Below, one piece after another: positions 41,285-52,831 of a DNA stretch of 64,000 nt (position 1 is the first letter of the stretch; each line of letters begins with the position of its first letter). The stretch spans positions 1,674,001-1,738,000 of the forward strand of contig CP079103.1 in NCBI GenBank assembly GCA_019285755.1. The letters run 5' to 3'. The stretch is from Chitinophaga sp. E66. GTDB lineage: Bacteria; Bacteroidota; Bacteroidia; Chitinophagales; Chitinophagaceae. The notes below the pieces were generated by a model. The model saw only the letters and a list, made by a program, of their open reading frames with translations, had not been told where the DNA came from and made no database searches. The position numbers and the translations under genes are program-made.

Positions 41285-42007
41285 TTATTTCTTATTGGTC
41301 ATGATCTTATCTTTCATGAGGTTCATGAAAGGCTCCCGGTAGGTATCGCCCACGGGTACTTTTTCTTCGGAATGGTCCAGGTGCACGAGGTTCCTTCGAT
41401 CATCCGGATAAAGCCGGTCGCCAGCAGGAAGGATTTGTGCGTCCGCACGAACTCCCCGGCCGGAAGGCGCTCTTCCAGATCCTTCATGTTCAGCAGCGCA
41501 ATGATCTTTTCGCCGCTCCGGGCGTGGATCTTTACGTAGTTCTTTAGTCCTTCGATGAAAATGATATCCTTGATATTTATTTTGATGAGCTTACCCTTTT
41601 GCTCCGTTTTCACGAAAATGAAATCAGATTCTTCCTTTACCGGGGAGTGGCTGGTTGAATGAGGCTCAACGCCCGCTGGGCGCCTTTAATGAAGCGGGCG
41701 AAGGATATGGGTTTAAGCAGGTAGTCCACAACTTCATTTTCAAACCCTTCCATGGCATATTCGCTATAGGCAGTAGTAAGTATGACCTTGCATTTCCGTT
41801 GATGGTCTTAATGAAGTCGATCCCTGTCATAGACGGCATTTGCACGTCCAGGAAGATGAGGTCGACTTTGTGCTGATGCAATAACTGCAGGCCCTCCAGC
41901 GGGTCGGTGGTGGAGTAGAGGAGGTTGAGAAAAGGCGTCTGACGGATGTGGTGCGTCAGCAGGTCGATCGCGTGCTGCTCGTCGTCGATAATAATGCAAT
42001 TAATCAT
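41285..42007 (-). CDS. LytTR-family response regulator (frameshifted)
   Basis: About 240 residues: a receiver domain (CIIIDDEQHAIDLL, acceptor Asp54 in IFLDVQMPSMTGIDF, Lys in YLLKPI) and a LytTR DNA-binding domain (IKDIIFIEGLKNYVKIHA, EFVRTHKSFLLATGFI). Frames break near 41800, 41650 and 41390; the repaired end DKIMTNKK is at 41285-41287. The start ATG 42007 overlaps the end of the upstream kinase gene, its evident partner. Confidence 0.9.
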
Positions 42008-43101
42008 TTTTCTGCAATTGTATGATCAGTTCGGCCGTATAGAAATGCTCGGTTTCGTTGATGGTGAAATTGGATTTGCCCTGGTAGGTTAGCTGCAGCC
42101 GCTGGCGTACGTTATTGAGGCCGATGCTGGTCGATAGCTCCTTGGGCCCTTTCTTTTTTGTTGCCGATATAGAAGCGGATACGCTTATCGTCTGCCTCGG
42201 TACGGATGACGAGTGGATTGGCCGGGTCGAGGAGATCGCCGTGCTTGAAGGCGTTTTCCACGAGGGTGATAAGGATCAGCGGCGCAATGCGGGCGGCGGG
42301 ATTGTCCAGCTGCTCGCTGTACTGGATGCTGAGTTTGTTATTGAACCGCATCTGGTTGATCTCGATCACGTTCTTCATATGGGTGATCTCTTTGGTGAGG
42401 GCAACCTTTCCTTCAGCGTCTTCTTCCTTGCCCAGGGCATACCGCATGATATCGGACAGGAGCAGGACGGCATTGGAGACTTCCTCGCTGAGGGGCACCG
42501 TTTTGCTATAGATGAAACTGAGAGAATTGAACAGGAAATGCGGGTTGATCTGGTATTTGATGGCGCTGAGCTCAGCGTCCATTTTTTGCTTTTCGAGCTC
42601 CTTCTGCAGCTTCTCCCGCCGGCTGAAGTGCATAAAGACGGCCACTACGAAAGTGATGGCCAGGTTAAAGAGATAAGTGAAGATCGTTGTCAGCGAAAAC
42701 ACCAGGAACTTGTTGGCCGACATAAACTTCATGACCTTATCCTGCTGGCGTCCCCTGACTTCGTAGACCGTTTTGGCGTATTCGTACAGCATGGAGTAAC
42801 CCACTTTTACAGCAAAAAGCAGGAATATTACCAGGAAGAATCTGCCCCAGTTATTTTTTTGCAGAGCAGGGAGCCAGGCCAGGTAAATGAGGACGTAATA
42901 CGTAATAGTGAATTCAATAATTGACCTGAACATCGTCATCCATACGCCTCCGAATTTCTCGTATGCACTGTTGGTCAGGTCCGGGTCCAGCGTGTAGATA
43001 AAGAGGAAGGCCATAATGTTCCAGACGAAAGCGACGGAAAAGAGGATCAATATCCTTCTCCATTCGGTTTTAAAAAACTGGCTGGTACGGTCCAATAACA
43101 T
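42000..43101 (-). CDS. LytS-type sensor histidine kinase (frameshifted near the end)
   Basis: About 365 residues: four N-terminal membrane helices (ILILFSVAFVWNIMAFLFIY, FTITYYVLIYLAWL, FFLVIFLLFAVKVGYSML, LFNLAITFVVAVFM), a short coiled coil, then the His-kinase domain with NPHFLFNSLSF (acceptor His) and the ATPase N-box ILITLVENAFKHG. A break near 42155 precedes the last G-box part; the repaired end is AELIIQLQKND at 42000-42002, overlapping the regulator start. ATG 43101 (MLLDRTSQ) is preferred over ATG 43155, because the longer start lies within the terminator of the upstream gene. Confidence 0.87.
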
Positions 43102-43141
43102 GAGCGAGGTGTGCTTTCGTTCGAAAATACTGAAAATAAGA

Positions 43142-43168
43142 TGAAAAAGCCCCATGCGGGGGCTTTCC
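43142..43168 (-). terminator. Terminator of the outer-membrane beta-barrel gene
   Basis: Stem AAAGCCCC / GGGGCTTT with a short CGCAT loop and, on the minus strand, a five-T run. It lies between the beta-barrel stop (43179) and the kinase start (43101). Confidence 0.75.
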
Positions 43169-43178
43169 GGTTAAATGG

Positions 43179-45341
43179 TTAAAAGCCCTGTTGCGTGGAT
43201 GTTCGTCCCGATTCGGTCTCGATGGCGTTCTTCCGCGTTTTGGCGGCTTTCACGTTCTTGTTCCCGAATCGGTAGTTGAAAGTCAGGTTCACGGCGCGCG
43301 TGTCCATGTTCATCCGTCCCAGGTTATTGATGTTGGCATATAATACTTTATAGCGCATCTGGTTAGTATTGAAGATGTCGACCGCCGCCAGTTTCAGGAG
43401 CCGGCGCCTTTGAGGATGGCTTTGCTTACCCCAGGTCTACGTTGCCCTGCGTCTTCAGTACCGCGTATCCTGCCATGAGCGGCCCGCGGAAGTTACCATT
43501 CAGCTCTGCGGTGAAGCCTTTGGGCAGGGTAAAGCTGTTCTGGATGTTAGCGAAGGCGGTTACGCTGTTCTTGTTATAATCGATCCCGTCCATCACTGTT
43601 TTTACGCCAGGTAAAGCCCTGTAACGGTCAGGGTGGTACGTATTTTGAGTAACGGGCTTCACCCATACCACGTTGGCGTAGGCCAGGTTGAAGTTGGTCT
43701 GGTTGTCGAAGCTCATGATCTGCACCTTGGTCACCGGATCCTGACGGAAGACCATGCTCAGGTTGTCGGTCATACGGGTGAAGGCGATGGTGGTGAACAG
43801 CTGGTACTTATGGCTCCAGGTGGCCTGTACGGCCTGGGAAAGCATCGGCCTGATGTCCGGGTTGCCCTGGCGGAGACTGTAGGCGTTGACGTAGGTGATG
43901 AAAGGGTTTACGATATCGAACCCGAAGCGGTTGATGCTCCTGCGGTAGCTAAAGCTGAACTGGTCCTTCTGGCTCATGTTATAGGAGGCGGAAGCGCTGG
44001 GGAATAGCTGTACGTAATCGCGGGAGAACTTTTGATCGATGGTCAGGCTGTTCCCTTTGGCGTTGGTGTGCTCCATGCGCAGCATGGCGCTGAACGTCCA
44101 TTTCTTTACGGTTTTGCTGACGCCGGCGTAAGCAGCATTCACATTTTCCTTGTATATGAAGTGGTTCGTTTTATTGGGGTCGTTTTCCCATTTGCCGGAT
44201 TCCATAGATTCCCAGCGCATATCGTTGTCGGTTTCCGTGTAAGTGGATTTAAGCCCCGCTTCCAGTTTGAACGCTTTAAATTGCTGGGTATAGTCCGCGC
44301 TGAGGGAATAGAGGTCGATGTCGGATTCGGTGTAGTTACGGATGTGTGTGGATGACCCGATGACATCTTCCTTCAGGGAATAATACTGCCCGGCGAACTG
44401 ATCGTCCCAGTCTTTGCGGTGGTTGAAATAGTCGGCGTTTACCGTCAGCTCATTTTTATGTTTGGGGCTGGCGGTCCGGAAGTAGGCGTTCACGCTGGGG
44501 TTTACGAGGCGCTGGGTGCCGGTGGCGCCCTGCCGGAAGATCGAGTCGGGGAGAGTGGTGTAATTGTCGCCCAGGCGGTCGCGTTTGTTGAACATGCTTT
44601 TCAGGAGCACCCCGCGGAGGATTTCTTTGACAGGTCGTAATCGCCCCGGCGCGGAGGTTGTGGGTGTTCTTGTTCTCGCGGTTGTAGTCGCTTTCGGTGA
44701 GCACATAACCATCTGTATACAGGCGGTCGTTAGTGTTATGGGTGAACGTTTTGGCGTAAATGTGATCATATCCGCCATATAAGTTCAGCCCTTTACTGCG
44801 GTGGTTGAGCGTGAATCCTTCCGTGGTGCGGAGGTAGCGCCCGAAACCGCCGGTGAGGGTCAGGTTGCCGTTGGTGCCAGGTCTTTGGGCTTGAAAAGCC
44901 TGATGTTGATAATAGCGCCGTCCTGCGCGTCGTACTTGCCGCTGGGCATGCTCATGAGCTCGATCTTGTCGATATTGCTGCCTGCGGTGGCCGACAGGAG
45001 GTTTTGAGATCATCGCCCGAAAGGCGTGCCGGCCGCCCGTCTATATATACGGTGACAGGTTTTCCGTTGAGCTGGAGATTATTGTTATTGTCCGTCAGTA
45101 CGCCGGGAGATTTGGTGACCACGTCCCAGCCGTTGGAGCCGGCGGCGGTCACGGATTTCCCGACGTTGACGATCATGGTGCCGCCCTGCATGGTTACAGG
45201 CGGGGCGCTGCTGGTTACCTGATGGGTCTGAAGCTGCTTGACGGAAGGGGCAGGGATAGAGTCTTTCTTTTGCTGCGCAATGGCGGAAGGAGCTGCTGAA
45301 AGAATAGTTGCTGAAAAGATAGCGGTTAGAATGGTTTGCAT
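43179..45341 (-). CDS. Outer-membrane beta-barrel protein with plug-like domain (OMP_b-brl_3 type, frameshifted)
   Basis: About 715 residues. Signal peptide (QTILTAIFSATILSAAPSAIAQ), a TonB-receptor-like plug (GTMIVNVGKSVTAAGSNGWD, LQLNGKPVTVYIDGRPARLSG, IELMSMPSGKYDAQDGAIINI) and a barrel (YSLSADYTQQFKAFKLEAGL, YNMSQKDQFSFSYRRSINR, AVNLTFNYRFGNKNV near the end). No SusD follows. Frames break near 45005, 44880, 44625 and 43405. The family is widespread in Bacteroidota and its transport role is poorly defined. It precedes the LytS/LytTR pair and could be one of its targets, but a terminator separates them. Confidence 0.82.
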
Positions 45342-45453
45342 ACGCTGAATTTGATGATGCAAACTTATACCGGCTACCTCCCGGCCGGAAATCCGATACA
45401 CCAACAGGCACTTTTACGTGATGAACCCGGTTGGTAATTGACAAATTGCGGTA

Positions 45454-46304
45454 TTATTGCGTTACCGCCTCTACTTTATATCCTTTTTCCGGAGCAGCGC
45501 CAGCACCCTGGTCGCCACCCAGGTGCCCGGCTCCTACGGCAAAAAGCACCAGGTCTTTCTTCATGGCCTTTTCCATGACAGGGATCCAATTGCGGTTGCG
45601 CTGGTATAACATGGCGTCCCGGTCAAAATCTTCGGTAGCGATAACCAGTTCGTGCAGCGCCGCTACATCCTGCTTTTTATAGGCGTTTATCAGTTGTTGT
45701 AATATCGCCCGTTGTTTAGGCAGGTCGTCTAAAAATTCCATGATGCCCCTGGCTTCGGTGGAATCGGGTACTTTATCGAAAGCTTTTACCTGGTCTTCCG
45801 CGGTCTCCAATCCTTCTACAGGCTTGTTCAGCGACTTGGCGATGTCCATCAGCGCCTGCTCCGATGATGCAGGTTTTTGCAGGGCAGCAGCCGGGCGGCG
45901 AAAAGCGCCTGTATCACGAGGGGCTTCATTTGCCTGAAATTCTCGATATCCAGCTGCAGGCTGTCGTTCATATACTTTTTCAGCCGCTGGAAGTCCTGCG
46001 GTCGAAACGCTTTCTCCAAAGCATAACCAGGCGTCTGGTCTTGCATAAGCATACCCATGGTCAGCAGCAGGGAAGGGTCGTCCATATCTACTTCCAGGTA
46101 TAGCACATTGGCTGCCCTGGCCACTTTGGTCAGGCGGTCTGAGAGCCGGAAATCCTGCGGGCAAATCATATGCATGGTGCCATACACATAGGAAGGCTGC
46201 GGGAGGCCGTTACCGGAGATCTTGTATAGGAGGGATTGCTGTGCGAAGGCGGGTAGTATCGTCATCAGCAGCAGGGATAAAAAGGGAACTGTCTTTTTGA
46301 ACAT
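45454..46304 (-). CDS. TraB/GumN-family protein, exported (frameshifted)
   Basis: About 285 residues. Signal peptide (FKKTVPFLSLLLMTILPAFA), then the family pattern: LLYKISGNGLPQPSYVYGTMHM near the start, VLYLEVDMDD, and FAVGAGHLGG near the end. TraB/PrgY/GumN proteins share the TIKI fold, a predicted metalloprotease with GTMH and GxxH motifs. Frames break near 45880 and near 45505. The end overlaps no neighbour. Located between the beta-barrel gene and the BioF-like gene, probably cotranscribed with the latter (12-base gap). Confidence 0.85.
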
Positions 46305-46316
46305 GGAAGGGTGTCT

Positions 46317-47373
46317 TTATGTGTGGTCGTAATATTGGACAAGTTGCGCCGCCAGCATATCGAGATCGTCGGGCGTATGCAGGGCGGAGAGGATGATGCG
46401 GTTAACGCGGTCCCCTTGCGGATCGGGGTACGCAAAAGAGGAAATGAGCGTATCGCGGGACAGGAGCCAGGTATACACGGCTTCGGATGTATCATCCAGG
46501 ACGAATACCGGTAATTCATGCGCATGGTAAATTTCGTCGATCGCGCCCGTCATCCGTTCCAGTGCGGTGATATTGCCGCGGAGTATGCGGCGCGCCTCCG
46601 CGAAGGCATTTCCCGCTTTTAGCCAGGTATATGCATTGGCCGGAATGAGAGGCGTACTGGCAGTAAACAGCGGAGCCTGCGGATGCCCGCAATGTCTGCC
46701 GCGTGTCCCGCCACCACGCCGCCTTCCAGGCTATAAGCCTTCGCCAGCGAAGCGGTAATTAGGTATCTGGCTCCTTCGGATTCCGGCAGCATGGACGTAA
46801 TGCCTTCTCCTTTCGGTCCTAAAACCCCAGCCCGTGAGAATCGTCTACCAGTACGAGCGCTTTGCGCCGTAACCTGGCCAGCGCCCCGAAATCATGCACT
46901 TCGCCACGCAGCGGATCTACCGCATCGCTGAAGAGGACGTAGGAGTTGTCGGGTTCGCGGTTGAGCATGTCTACCGTCGTTTCCAGCCAGTCCTGCCAAT
47001 TCCCCGCAGTCACTACGGCTCCTGGATACCGAAGGGCGGGGTGGGCGCCCGGGGCGTATAAAGGCTTCCCTTTCGTTACGGCCCAGGTAAGGGCGGCCTG
47101 TGCGGACAGGTAGCCCGATGAGAAACAGGCGGCCGCCTGCTGGCCCGTATGGACCGCCAGCGAATGCTCCAGTTCTTCGTAGAGCCTTAACTGCAGGTTG
47201 CCGATGCGGCTGCTGGGGTATACGCTTCCAAACTGCGCCTGTCCCTCCGCCAGCCATTGCCGGAAAGAAGGGGAGGCGTGCATCCCGAGGTACGAGAAGC
47301 CGGAGAAGAAGAGATACTCCCGGCCATCGCACACAACGGTTCTGCCGGGCATGCTGTCTGTGATCTGGATCAT
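46317..47373 (-). CDS. BioF-like PLP-dependent alpha-oxoamine synthase / aminotransferase (frameshifted)
   Basis: About 350 residues of the fold type I PLP family related to 8-amino-7-oxononanoate synthase. Seen are YLFFSGFSYLGMHASPSF, QFGSVYPSSRIGNLQLRLYE, AAACFSSGYLSAQAAL, VLVDDSHGLGVLGP, and the Schiff-base lysine segment ITASLAKAYSLEGGVVAGH. The C-terminal part has the RIILSALHTPDDLDMLA that closes the family. Frames break near 46820 and near 46690. It begins one base after the stop of a small lipoprotein gene. There are no other biotin genes nearby, so it may join an amino acid to an acyl group in another pathway, for example a lipid. Confidence 0.75.
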
Positions 47374-47374
47374 G

Positions 47375-47790
47375 TTATTGTTTCCGGGTACGGAGTACAA
47401 AATAATATTCGCCGGTATTCACTTTCATATCAAATTCATCTTCGGTCAGTTTCACCACTTCCACCAGGTGTTCTGCTTTACGGTTGCCGCTGGCGCCGTC
47501 ACCGAAATGATCTTGCCATCGCTGAGCAGGGTGTATTTCCCGCTGTCCGGCACACCGGCTATGGTGGCGATGAACAGACCGTTGTCGAAGAACTGGTAAT
47601 AGGCGTCGCTGTAATAACCTTCTTTGAAGTCTTTCGCCTGCGTGGCCTGCACGTGATTATACGCCGTGCCGGCGGGAACGGTCACGTCGTAGACTTTCCA
47701 TTTCTTGTGCTGTAGCAACGCATTCGTTTTGCCCGAATTGCAGGCGGCCAGCATCAGCATGGCCGCGAAAAAGAGGATCGTTTTATTCAT
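47375..47790 (-). CDS. Small lipoprotein (frameshifted)
   Basis: About 138 residues. Lipobox MLMLAAC with Cys17, then a lipocalin-like beta-rich body (LLQHKKWKVYDVTVPAGT, YYQFFDNGLFIATIAGVPDSGKYTLL, EFDMKVNTGEYYFVLRTRK). The break near 47460 hides the last 28 residues; the repaired stop is 47375-47377. Its ATG at 47790 overlaps the end of the DinB-like gene, and the BioF-like gene starts one base after it. No function is assigned. Confidence 0.65.
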
Positions 47791-48313
47791 TTACCTGCTG
47801 CTTTTGCTTCGTTGAATTGACTGGATTGCCCCACGGGAATGGACAGGCTTTCCCAACCTTCGCCCCGCATGATCTTGCCCAGGTATACGATCTGGCCTAC
47901 GTGATAAGGATAGTGGGAGAGTTGACGGTTGAGCGCGTCCATCACCGTATGGGGCTCCGTGCGGATGTAGACCGTTTTGCCGAGGTCTTCTTCCTGTAAA
48001 CTGTCGATGGCATGTATGAGGCAGTCCCATCCCTTATTCCACAATTCCAGCATCGCTGCTTTGGTAGCTTCCGGCGCATCGTCTTCGAATTCGGCGTCGC
48101 GCTGGCGCCAGGGCTTTTCGCCGTCGCTGGTGAGAAAATCGGTAAAGCGCGACAACATATTGCCGCTCATATGTTTGACGATGATGTAAATGTTGTTGGG
48201 CTGCCCTGCGGGCTGCCAGTGGATCTGCTGGTCGTCGAGCTGCGCGAGGGTTTTCTCGGCGAGTTCCTTGTAGGAGAGCAATCTTTTCTTTGCACTGTCC
48301 GGTAGAGTCTCAT
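47787..48313 (-). CDS. DinB-superfamily (DUF1572-like) protein
   Basis: About 170-175 residues, a four-helix bundle with the three His of the DinB superfamily (IIVKHMSGNM, HAIDSL, SHYPYHVGQIVYLGK). Such proteins often bind a metal and act as thiol-dependent transferases. The frame is open from TTG 48281. A conserved-looking upstream stretch (TLPDSAKKRLLSYKELAEK) would join ATG 48313 if one A was lost near 48308, so the start is uncertain. The stop overlaps the lipoprotein start by four bases. Confidence 0.75.
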
Positions 48314-48349
48314 ACGTGAGCGTTTTGTTGAAGGATTAAATGTACGAAT

Positions 48350-50025
48350 TTATTCCCCTGCCACGCTGTCGTCTCCCCGCCAGTCGCCCACCGCTTCGAT
48401 CCTGCCGTCCGCTATGCGGAGCAGTTCCGTACGGCTCCAGGGCGCCCCCGTTTTGACGGTATACCCCATCCTCTCCAGCGCGATGCGCGTGCTGTCCGGG
48501 AATTCCTTTTCTATGCGCACTTCGTCCGGCCACCATTGATGATGGAATTTAGGGGCGTTCACGGTTGCTTTAGCATCCAGTCCGAATACAATATCATTGA
48601 CCAATGTTTGGAATAACGAAGTGATGATGGTGGAGCCGCCGGGCGTTCCGGTTACCAGGTAAGGCTTTCCATTCCTGAGCACAATGGTGGGCGTCATGGA
48701 ACTTAGCATCCGTTTGCCGGGAACGATGGCGTTGGCTTCGGTGCCCAACAGGCCGTACATATTGGGCGCACCGGGTTTCACAGAGAAGTCGTCCATTTCA
48801 TTGTTGAGCAGGAACCCCGCGCCGCCAACCACAACTTTGCTGCCGTAGCCGCCATTGAGCGTGGTGGTGACAGACACTGCATTGCCTTCGGCGTCTACCA
48901 CGCTGAGGTGCGTCGTTTCCATGCTTTCGAACGGCCCGCCGGCCTTAACGCCGATACTGGGCGTAGGCCTGCCTGCCGTGAAATCCGCAATTCTTTTTGC
49001 AGGTAAGCTTTATCGGTCAATTGCGCTGTGGGCACTTTCACGAAATCGGGATCACCCAGGTACTCCGCCCGGTCCGCATATGCCCTGCGCTCCGCTTCTA
49101 TCATGCGTTGCACCGCTTCGGGGAGTGGAAAGGATATTTCTCCAGCTGTAGCTCATCCACCATGCCGAGCATCTGTTGCAACCCGATGCCGCCGCTGCTG
49201 GGGAGGGGCATGCTGATGACGGTATACCCCGGAACATGAATTCCACCGGCTTGCGGGTGACCGCCTTATAAGCGGCCATATCGGCGGCTGTAATGACGCC
49301 GCCGCCCCTCTGCATCTCTTCCGCCACAAGGCGGGCCGTTTCGCCGGCATAGAATCCTTTCATGCCTTTCTTCGCTATGCGGCGCAGGGTATTGGCGAGG
49401 TCCTTTTGCACGAGGGTATCGCCTTCCTTCCAGGGAGTATCTTTGACGAAGGCGACGGGCCGGGTGTTGAGGCGGATAAATGCCTCTCGTAACCGGTTCA
49501 GCCCATCGGCCTCATGCGCGGTGATGGCAAAGCCTTTTTCCGCCAGCGCAATAGCCGGGGCGGCAAGCTTTGCCAACGGCAGCCGGCCATAAGCCTGAGA
49601 GGCCACGAGCCCCGCTACCGTTCCGGGTACTCCGGCGGCCAGGTGGCCATCTAAAGAGCGGCGGACTACCGGGTTGCCGGCGGAATCGGTACATATCGCG
49701 GTGCGCCCGCCCGGGGCCTTCTCGCGATAGTCGATGGCTACCGTCCTGCCGTCTGCCAGCCGGGCTACGAAGAATCCCCGCCGCCCAGATTCCCCGCTCC
49801 AGGATAAACGACCGCCAGCGCCAGCTGCACGGCAATAGCCGCATCCACCGCGTTGCCGCCCTGGCGCATGATCTCCGCCCCGGCTTCGCTGGCCAGCGGG
49901 TGCGCGCTCGATACCGCGAAGCGTTTCGCCTCCATGTACTTGCGGATGGAATATTGATACGGGTTGATCTGTGCCGTGGAAGTAAGGGTCAGCAGCAACA
50001 ACAGGGAGATCCATAAGGAACGCAT
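48350..50025 (-). CDS. ggt: Gamma-glutamyltransferase (frameshifted)
   Basis: About 560 residues, an exported Ntn-hydrolase that transfers or hydrolyses gamma-glutamyl groups, for example of glutathione. Signal peptide (RSLWISLLLLLTLTSTAQ), then the large-subunit pattern SSAHPLASEAGAEIMRQGGN, AVDAAIAVQLALAVVYPGAG, DYREKAP. The self-cleavage nucleophile Thr is in ESMETTHLSVVDAEGNAVS, followed by NGGYGSKVVV, LLNNEMDDF and PGKRMLSSMTPTIVL. Frames break near 49790, 49235, 49130 and 48975. It faces the M14 peptidase gene across 100 bases. It could act on gamma-glutamyl compounds from a GCS2 ligase, but it is far from that operon. Confidence 0.92.
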
Positions 50026-50124
50026 AGGTTAAGCCGTTTTCACCCAAAATACGGATATTTTCCCGGTAATGGGCCCCTTCCGCGATAACGCTTTTTCCCT
50101 ATCTTAGCCGGATACTGAGCTTAT

Positions 50125-52615
50125 ATGAAGTCTGCCATCTTATCGTTTTTCCTGACTTGTTCGCTGCTGTCCGCGTATGCGCAGCCCACTCCATCCGAAT
50201 TCCTGGGATATCCGCTGGGTACGCGGTTTACGCCGCATCACCAGGTGGTGGACTACTACCGTAAAATCGCCGAGGGCAACCGAATGATGCGCCTGGAAAC
50301 ATACGGTAAAACCTATGAAGGCAGGCCGCTTATCCTCGCCGTAATCTCATCCCCTGAAAACATCGCCAGACTGGAAGATATCCGTAAGGCCAATCTTTCA
50401 TTGCTGGAAGGCGGAACGCCGCAAAGCCAGCCGGTTATCATCTGGCTGAGCTACAACGTGCATGGAAATGAAGCCGTGTCTACAGAAGCTGCCATGCGCA
50501 CCGCCCATACACTGCTCACCAGCAGGCAGGAGCTGCTGCGCAATGCTGTGATCATCATCGATCCCTGCCTCAATCCTGATGGGCGCGACCGCTACGTGAA
50601 TTTCTATAACTCCGTTCACGCCCGCATTCCGGATGCCACGCCTTATTCCCGCGAGCACTGGAGCCCTGGCCTGGCGGGCGGCCCAATCATTATTATTTCG
50701 ATCTGAACCGCGACTGGGCCTGGCAATCTCAAACCGAATCCCGCCAGCGCGTGGCACAATACAACCGCTGGATGCCGCAGGTGCATGTGGATTTTCATGA
50801 ACAAGGGGTTGATGCGCCATATTACTTCGCACCGGCGGCGGAGCGCTGCACGATGCGGTAACGCAATGGCAACGAGCCTTCCAGACGGAGATCGGGAAAC
50901 ATAACGCTACTTACTTCGACGCTAACGGCTGGCTGTATTTCACCAAAGAACAATTCGATCTCTTTTATCCCAGCTATGGGGATACTTACCCCACCTATAA
51001 CGGCGCCATCGGCATGACCTACGAGCAGGGCGGAAGCGGCCGCGCCGGCCTTGCGATCCTTAACCGGGAAGGGGATACCCTGCGGCTGAAAGACCGCCTC
51101 GACCATCACTTTACCACCGGCATCGCCACCGTGGAAGCGTCCGTGGCGCAGGCGGATAAGCTGGTAGGCGAGTTCGGTAAATTCTTCCGCGATGCGGGGC
51201 AACAGCCCGCAGGCGATTATAAGACCTACGTCGTGAAAAGCGGCGGTAATATGGAAAAGTTATTATTACTGGCCGAAAACCTTCGCCGCAACGATATTCA
51301 ATTCGGATTCGCCTCGGGCAGTTCCAACGGAAACGGATTCAATTACTTCACCGGCAAAACAGAGAACTTCGCTATTGAAAAGGGGACCTGGTGGTTAGTG
51401 CATATCAGCCACGGTCTACCATGGTGCGGGTGCTATTCGAGCCCGTATCCAGGCTGACCGACAGCGTAACGTACGACATCACCGCCTGGGCAATGCCCTA
51501 TGCTTACGGACTTCCGGCTTATGCCGCGAAAACCCGGCTGCAGCCCGCTTTGTCGGATTCACTGCAGCGGGTTGTTGAACCGGCGGCTGAAGGCGCTACG
51601 TACGCCTGGCTGGCGGCCTGGAACAGTACCAAAGACGTGAAATTCCTTGCGGCGCTGCTCAACCGGAACATCCGGGTTCGGTATGCTGAAGCGCCTTTCA
51701 CGATCGGTGGTAAGATCTACCCCGCCGGAACATTGATCATCACGAAATCCGGTAATGCATCGCTCGATATGCTGCCAGCCATCGCAGCGCGGATGGGCGT
51801 TTCCGTTACCCGCGTGCCGACCGGCTTTGTGGACAAGGGAGCCGACTTCGGCTCGGATAAGATCCGCTTCATCCGCAAGCCCAAAGTAGGCGTACTGGCC
51901 GGTGAAGGCGTATCCTCCCTCGGTATGGGCGAAATCTGGCATTACTTCGAAGAACAGATCGAATATCCGTTGACGGTACTCCCGGTATCCTCGCTGGCCA
52001 ACGCAGGCTGGAAAGACCTGGACGTGCTTATCATCCCCGACGGACAATACGCCGCCTTCAAAGACAAGAACGCTGCGGCGCGACTGAAAGACTGGGTTTC
52101 CGCCGGGGAAGGCTCATCGTCATGGAAGACGCGGTAGCGCAGCTGGCGGAAGCCGAATGGGGATTCGATATGAAGAAAGATAAAGAAGAAGGGAAGGAGG
52201 AGGAAGAAGGCAAAGCGCCTAAAGACCCCTATACCGACCTGAAGCCCTATGCCAACCGGGAACGGGAAAGCGTATCCGGCTTCATTCCCGGGGCTATCTA
52301 CAAAGTTCACCTGGACAAAACACACCCCTGGCATTCGGTTACCCTGAATACTATTACACCCTCAAACAAAATGACCAGCTGCTTACGTATTTCAAAGACG
52401 ACGGCTGGAATGTGGGCGCACTTAAGAAGGACGACTACCTGACCGGTTTTGTAGGCGCTACCGCCCGCGAACGCCTCCGCGACGGCCTTGTGTTCGGGGT
52501 AAAGGAGATTGGCAACGGCGAAGTGATCCTCATGACGGATAACCCGCTCTTCCGCAGCTTCTGGGAAAATGGCAAACTCCTCTTTGGAAACGCTGTATTC
52601 TTCGTAGGGCAATAG
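50125..52615 (+). CDS. M14-family zinc carboxypeptidase, exported (frameshifted)
   Basis: About 830 residues. Signal peptide ([18 protein letters not shown]), then the M14 domain: zinc site HGNE in [12 protein letters not shown], arginine-containing NRDWAWQSQ, third zinc His in HVDFHEQG, catalytic Glu probably in MTYEQGG. A long C-terminal part follows ([59 protein letters not shown]), with a Lys/Glu-rich low-complexity linker near 52170-52220. Frames break near 50690, 50835, 51415, 52115 and 52340. It would trim peptides in the periplasm or outside the cell. Confidence 0.88.
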
Positions 52616-52716
52616 GGGGACCAGATTATTTGAGGGCCGGTCTATCATGACCAGTCCTTTTTGTTTATGTTAAAATACTATAAGGTACTAGTCATTTAAC
52701 CAATAAATTATGGGGA

Positions 52717-52831
52717 TTGTTTCGCTTATCCTTCGCTAATCCTTCGCTTATCCTTCGCTCAGGGTCCGTCAAACCCTTGTCAGTACTGACCATCGACGGA
52801 GGATGAGCGAAGGATTAGCGAAGGATTAGAC
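52717..52831. repeat. Inverted arrays of an 11-bp motif forming a long hairpin
   Basis: Left arm 52731-52770 has repeats of ATCCTTCGCTT/A (11-base period) and right arm 52795-52830 carries the reverse complement (GCGAAGGATTA units). Together they can form a stem of about 35 bp with few mismatches. The loop (52771-52794) contains the palindrome CAGTACTG. The rest of the 52616-52969 gap has no gene that I can see. The unit length equals that of the array at 17261. Confidence 0.85.

Noticed and set aside
43102..43155. Longer start (ATG 43155) of the second sensor kinase
   Set aside because: This start lies inside a terminator hairpin of the preceding gene. ATG 43101 leads directly into the first membrane helix.
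49765..50125. -7 box TATCTTAG before the M14 peptidase
   Set aside because: It differs from TAnnTTTG at a conserved T and has no upstream TTG, so I did not list it as a promoter.
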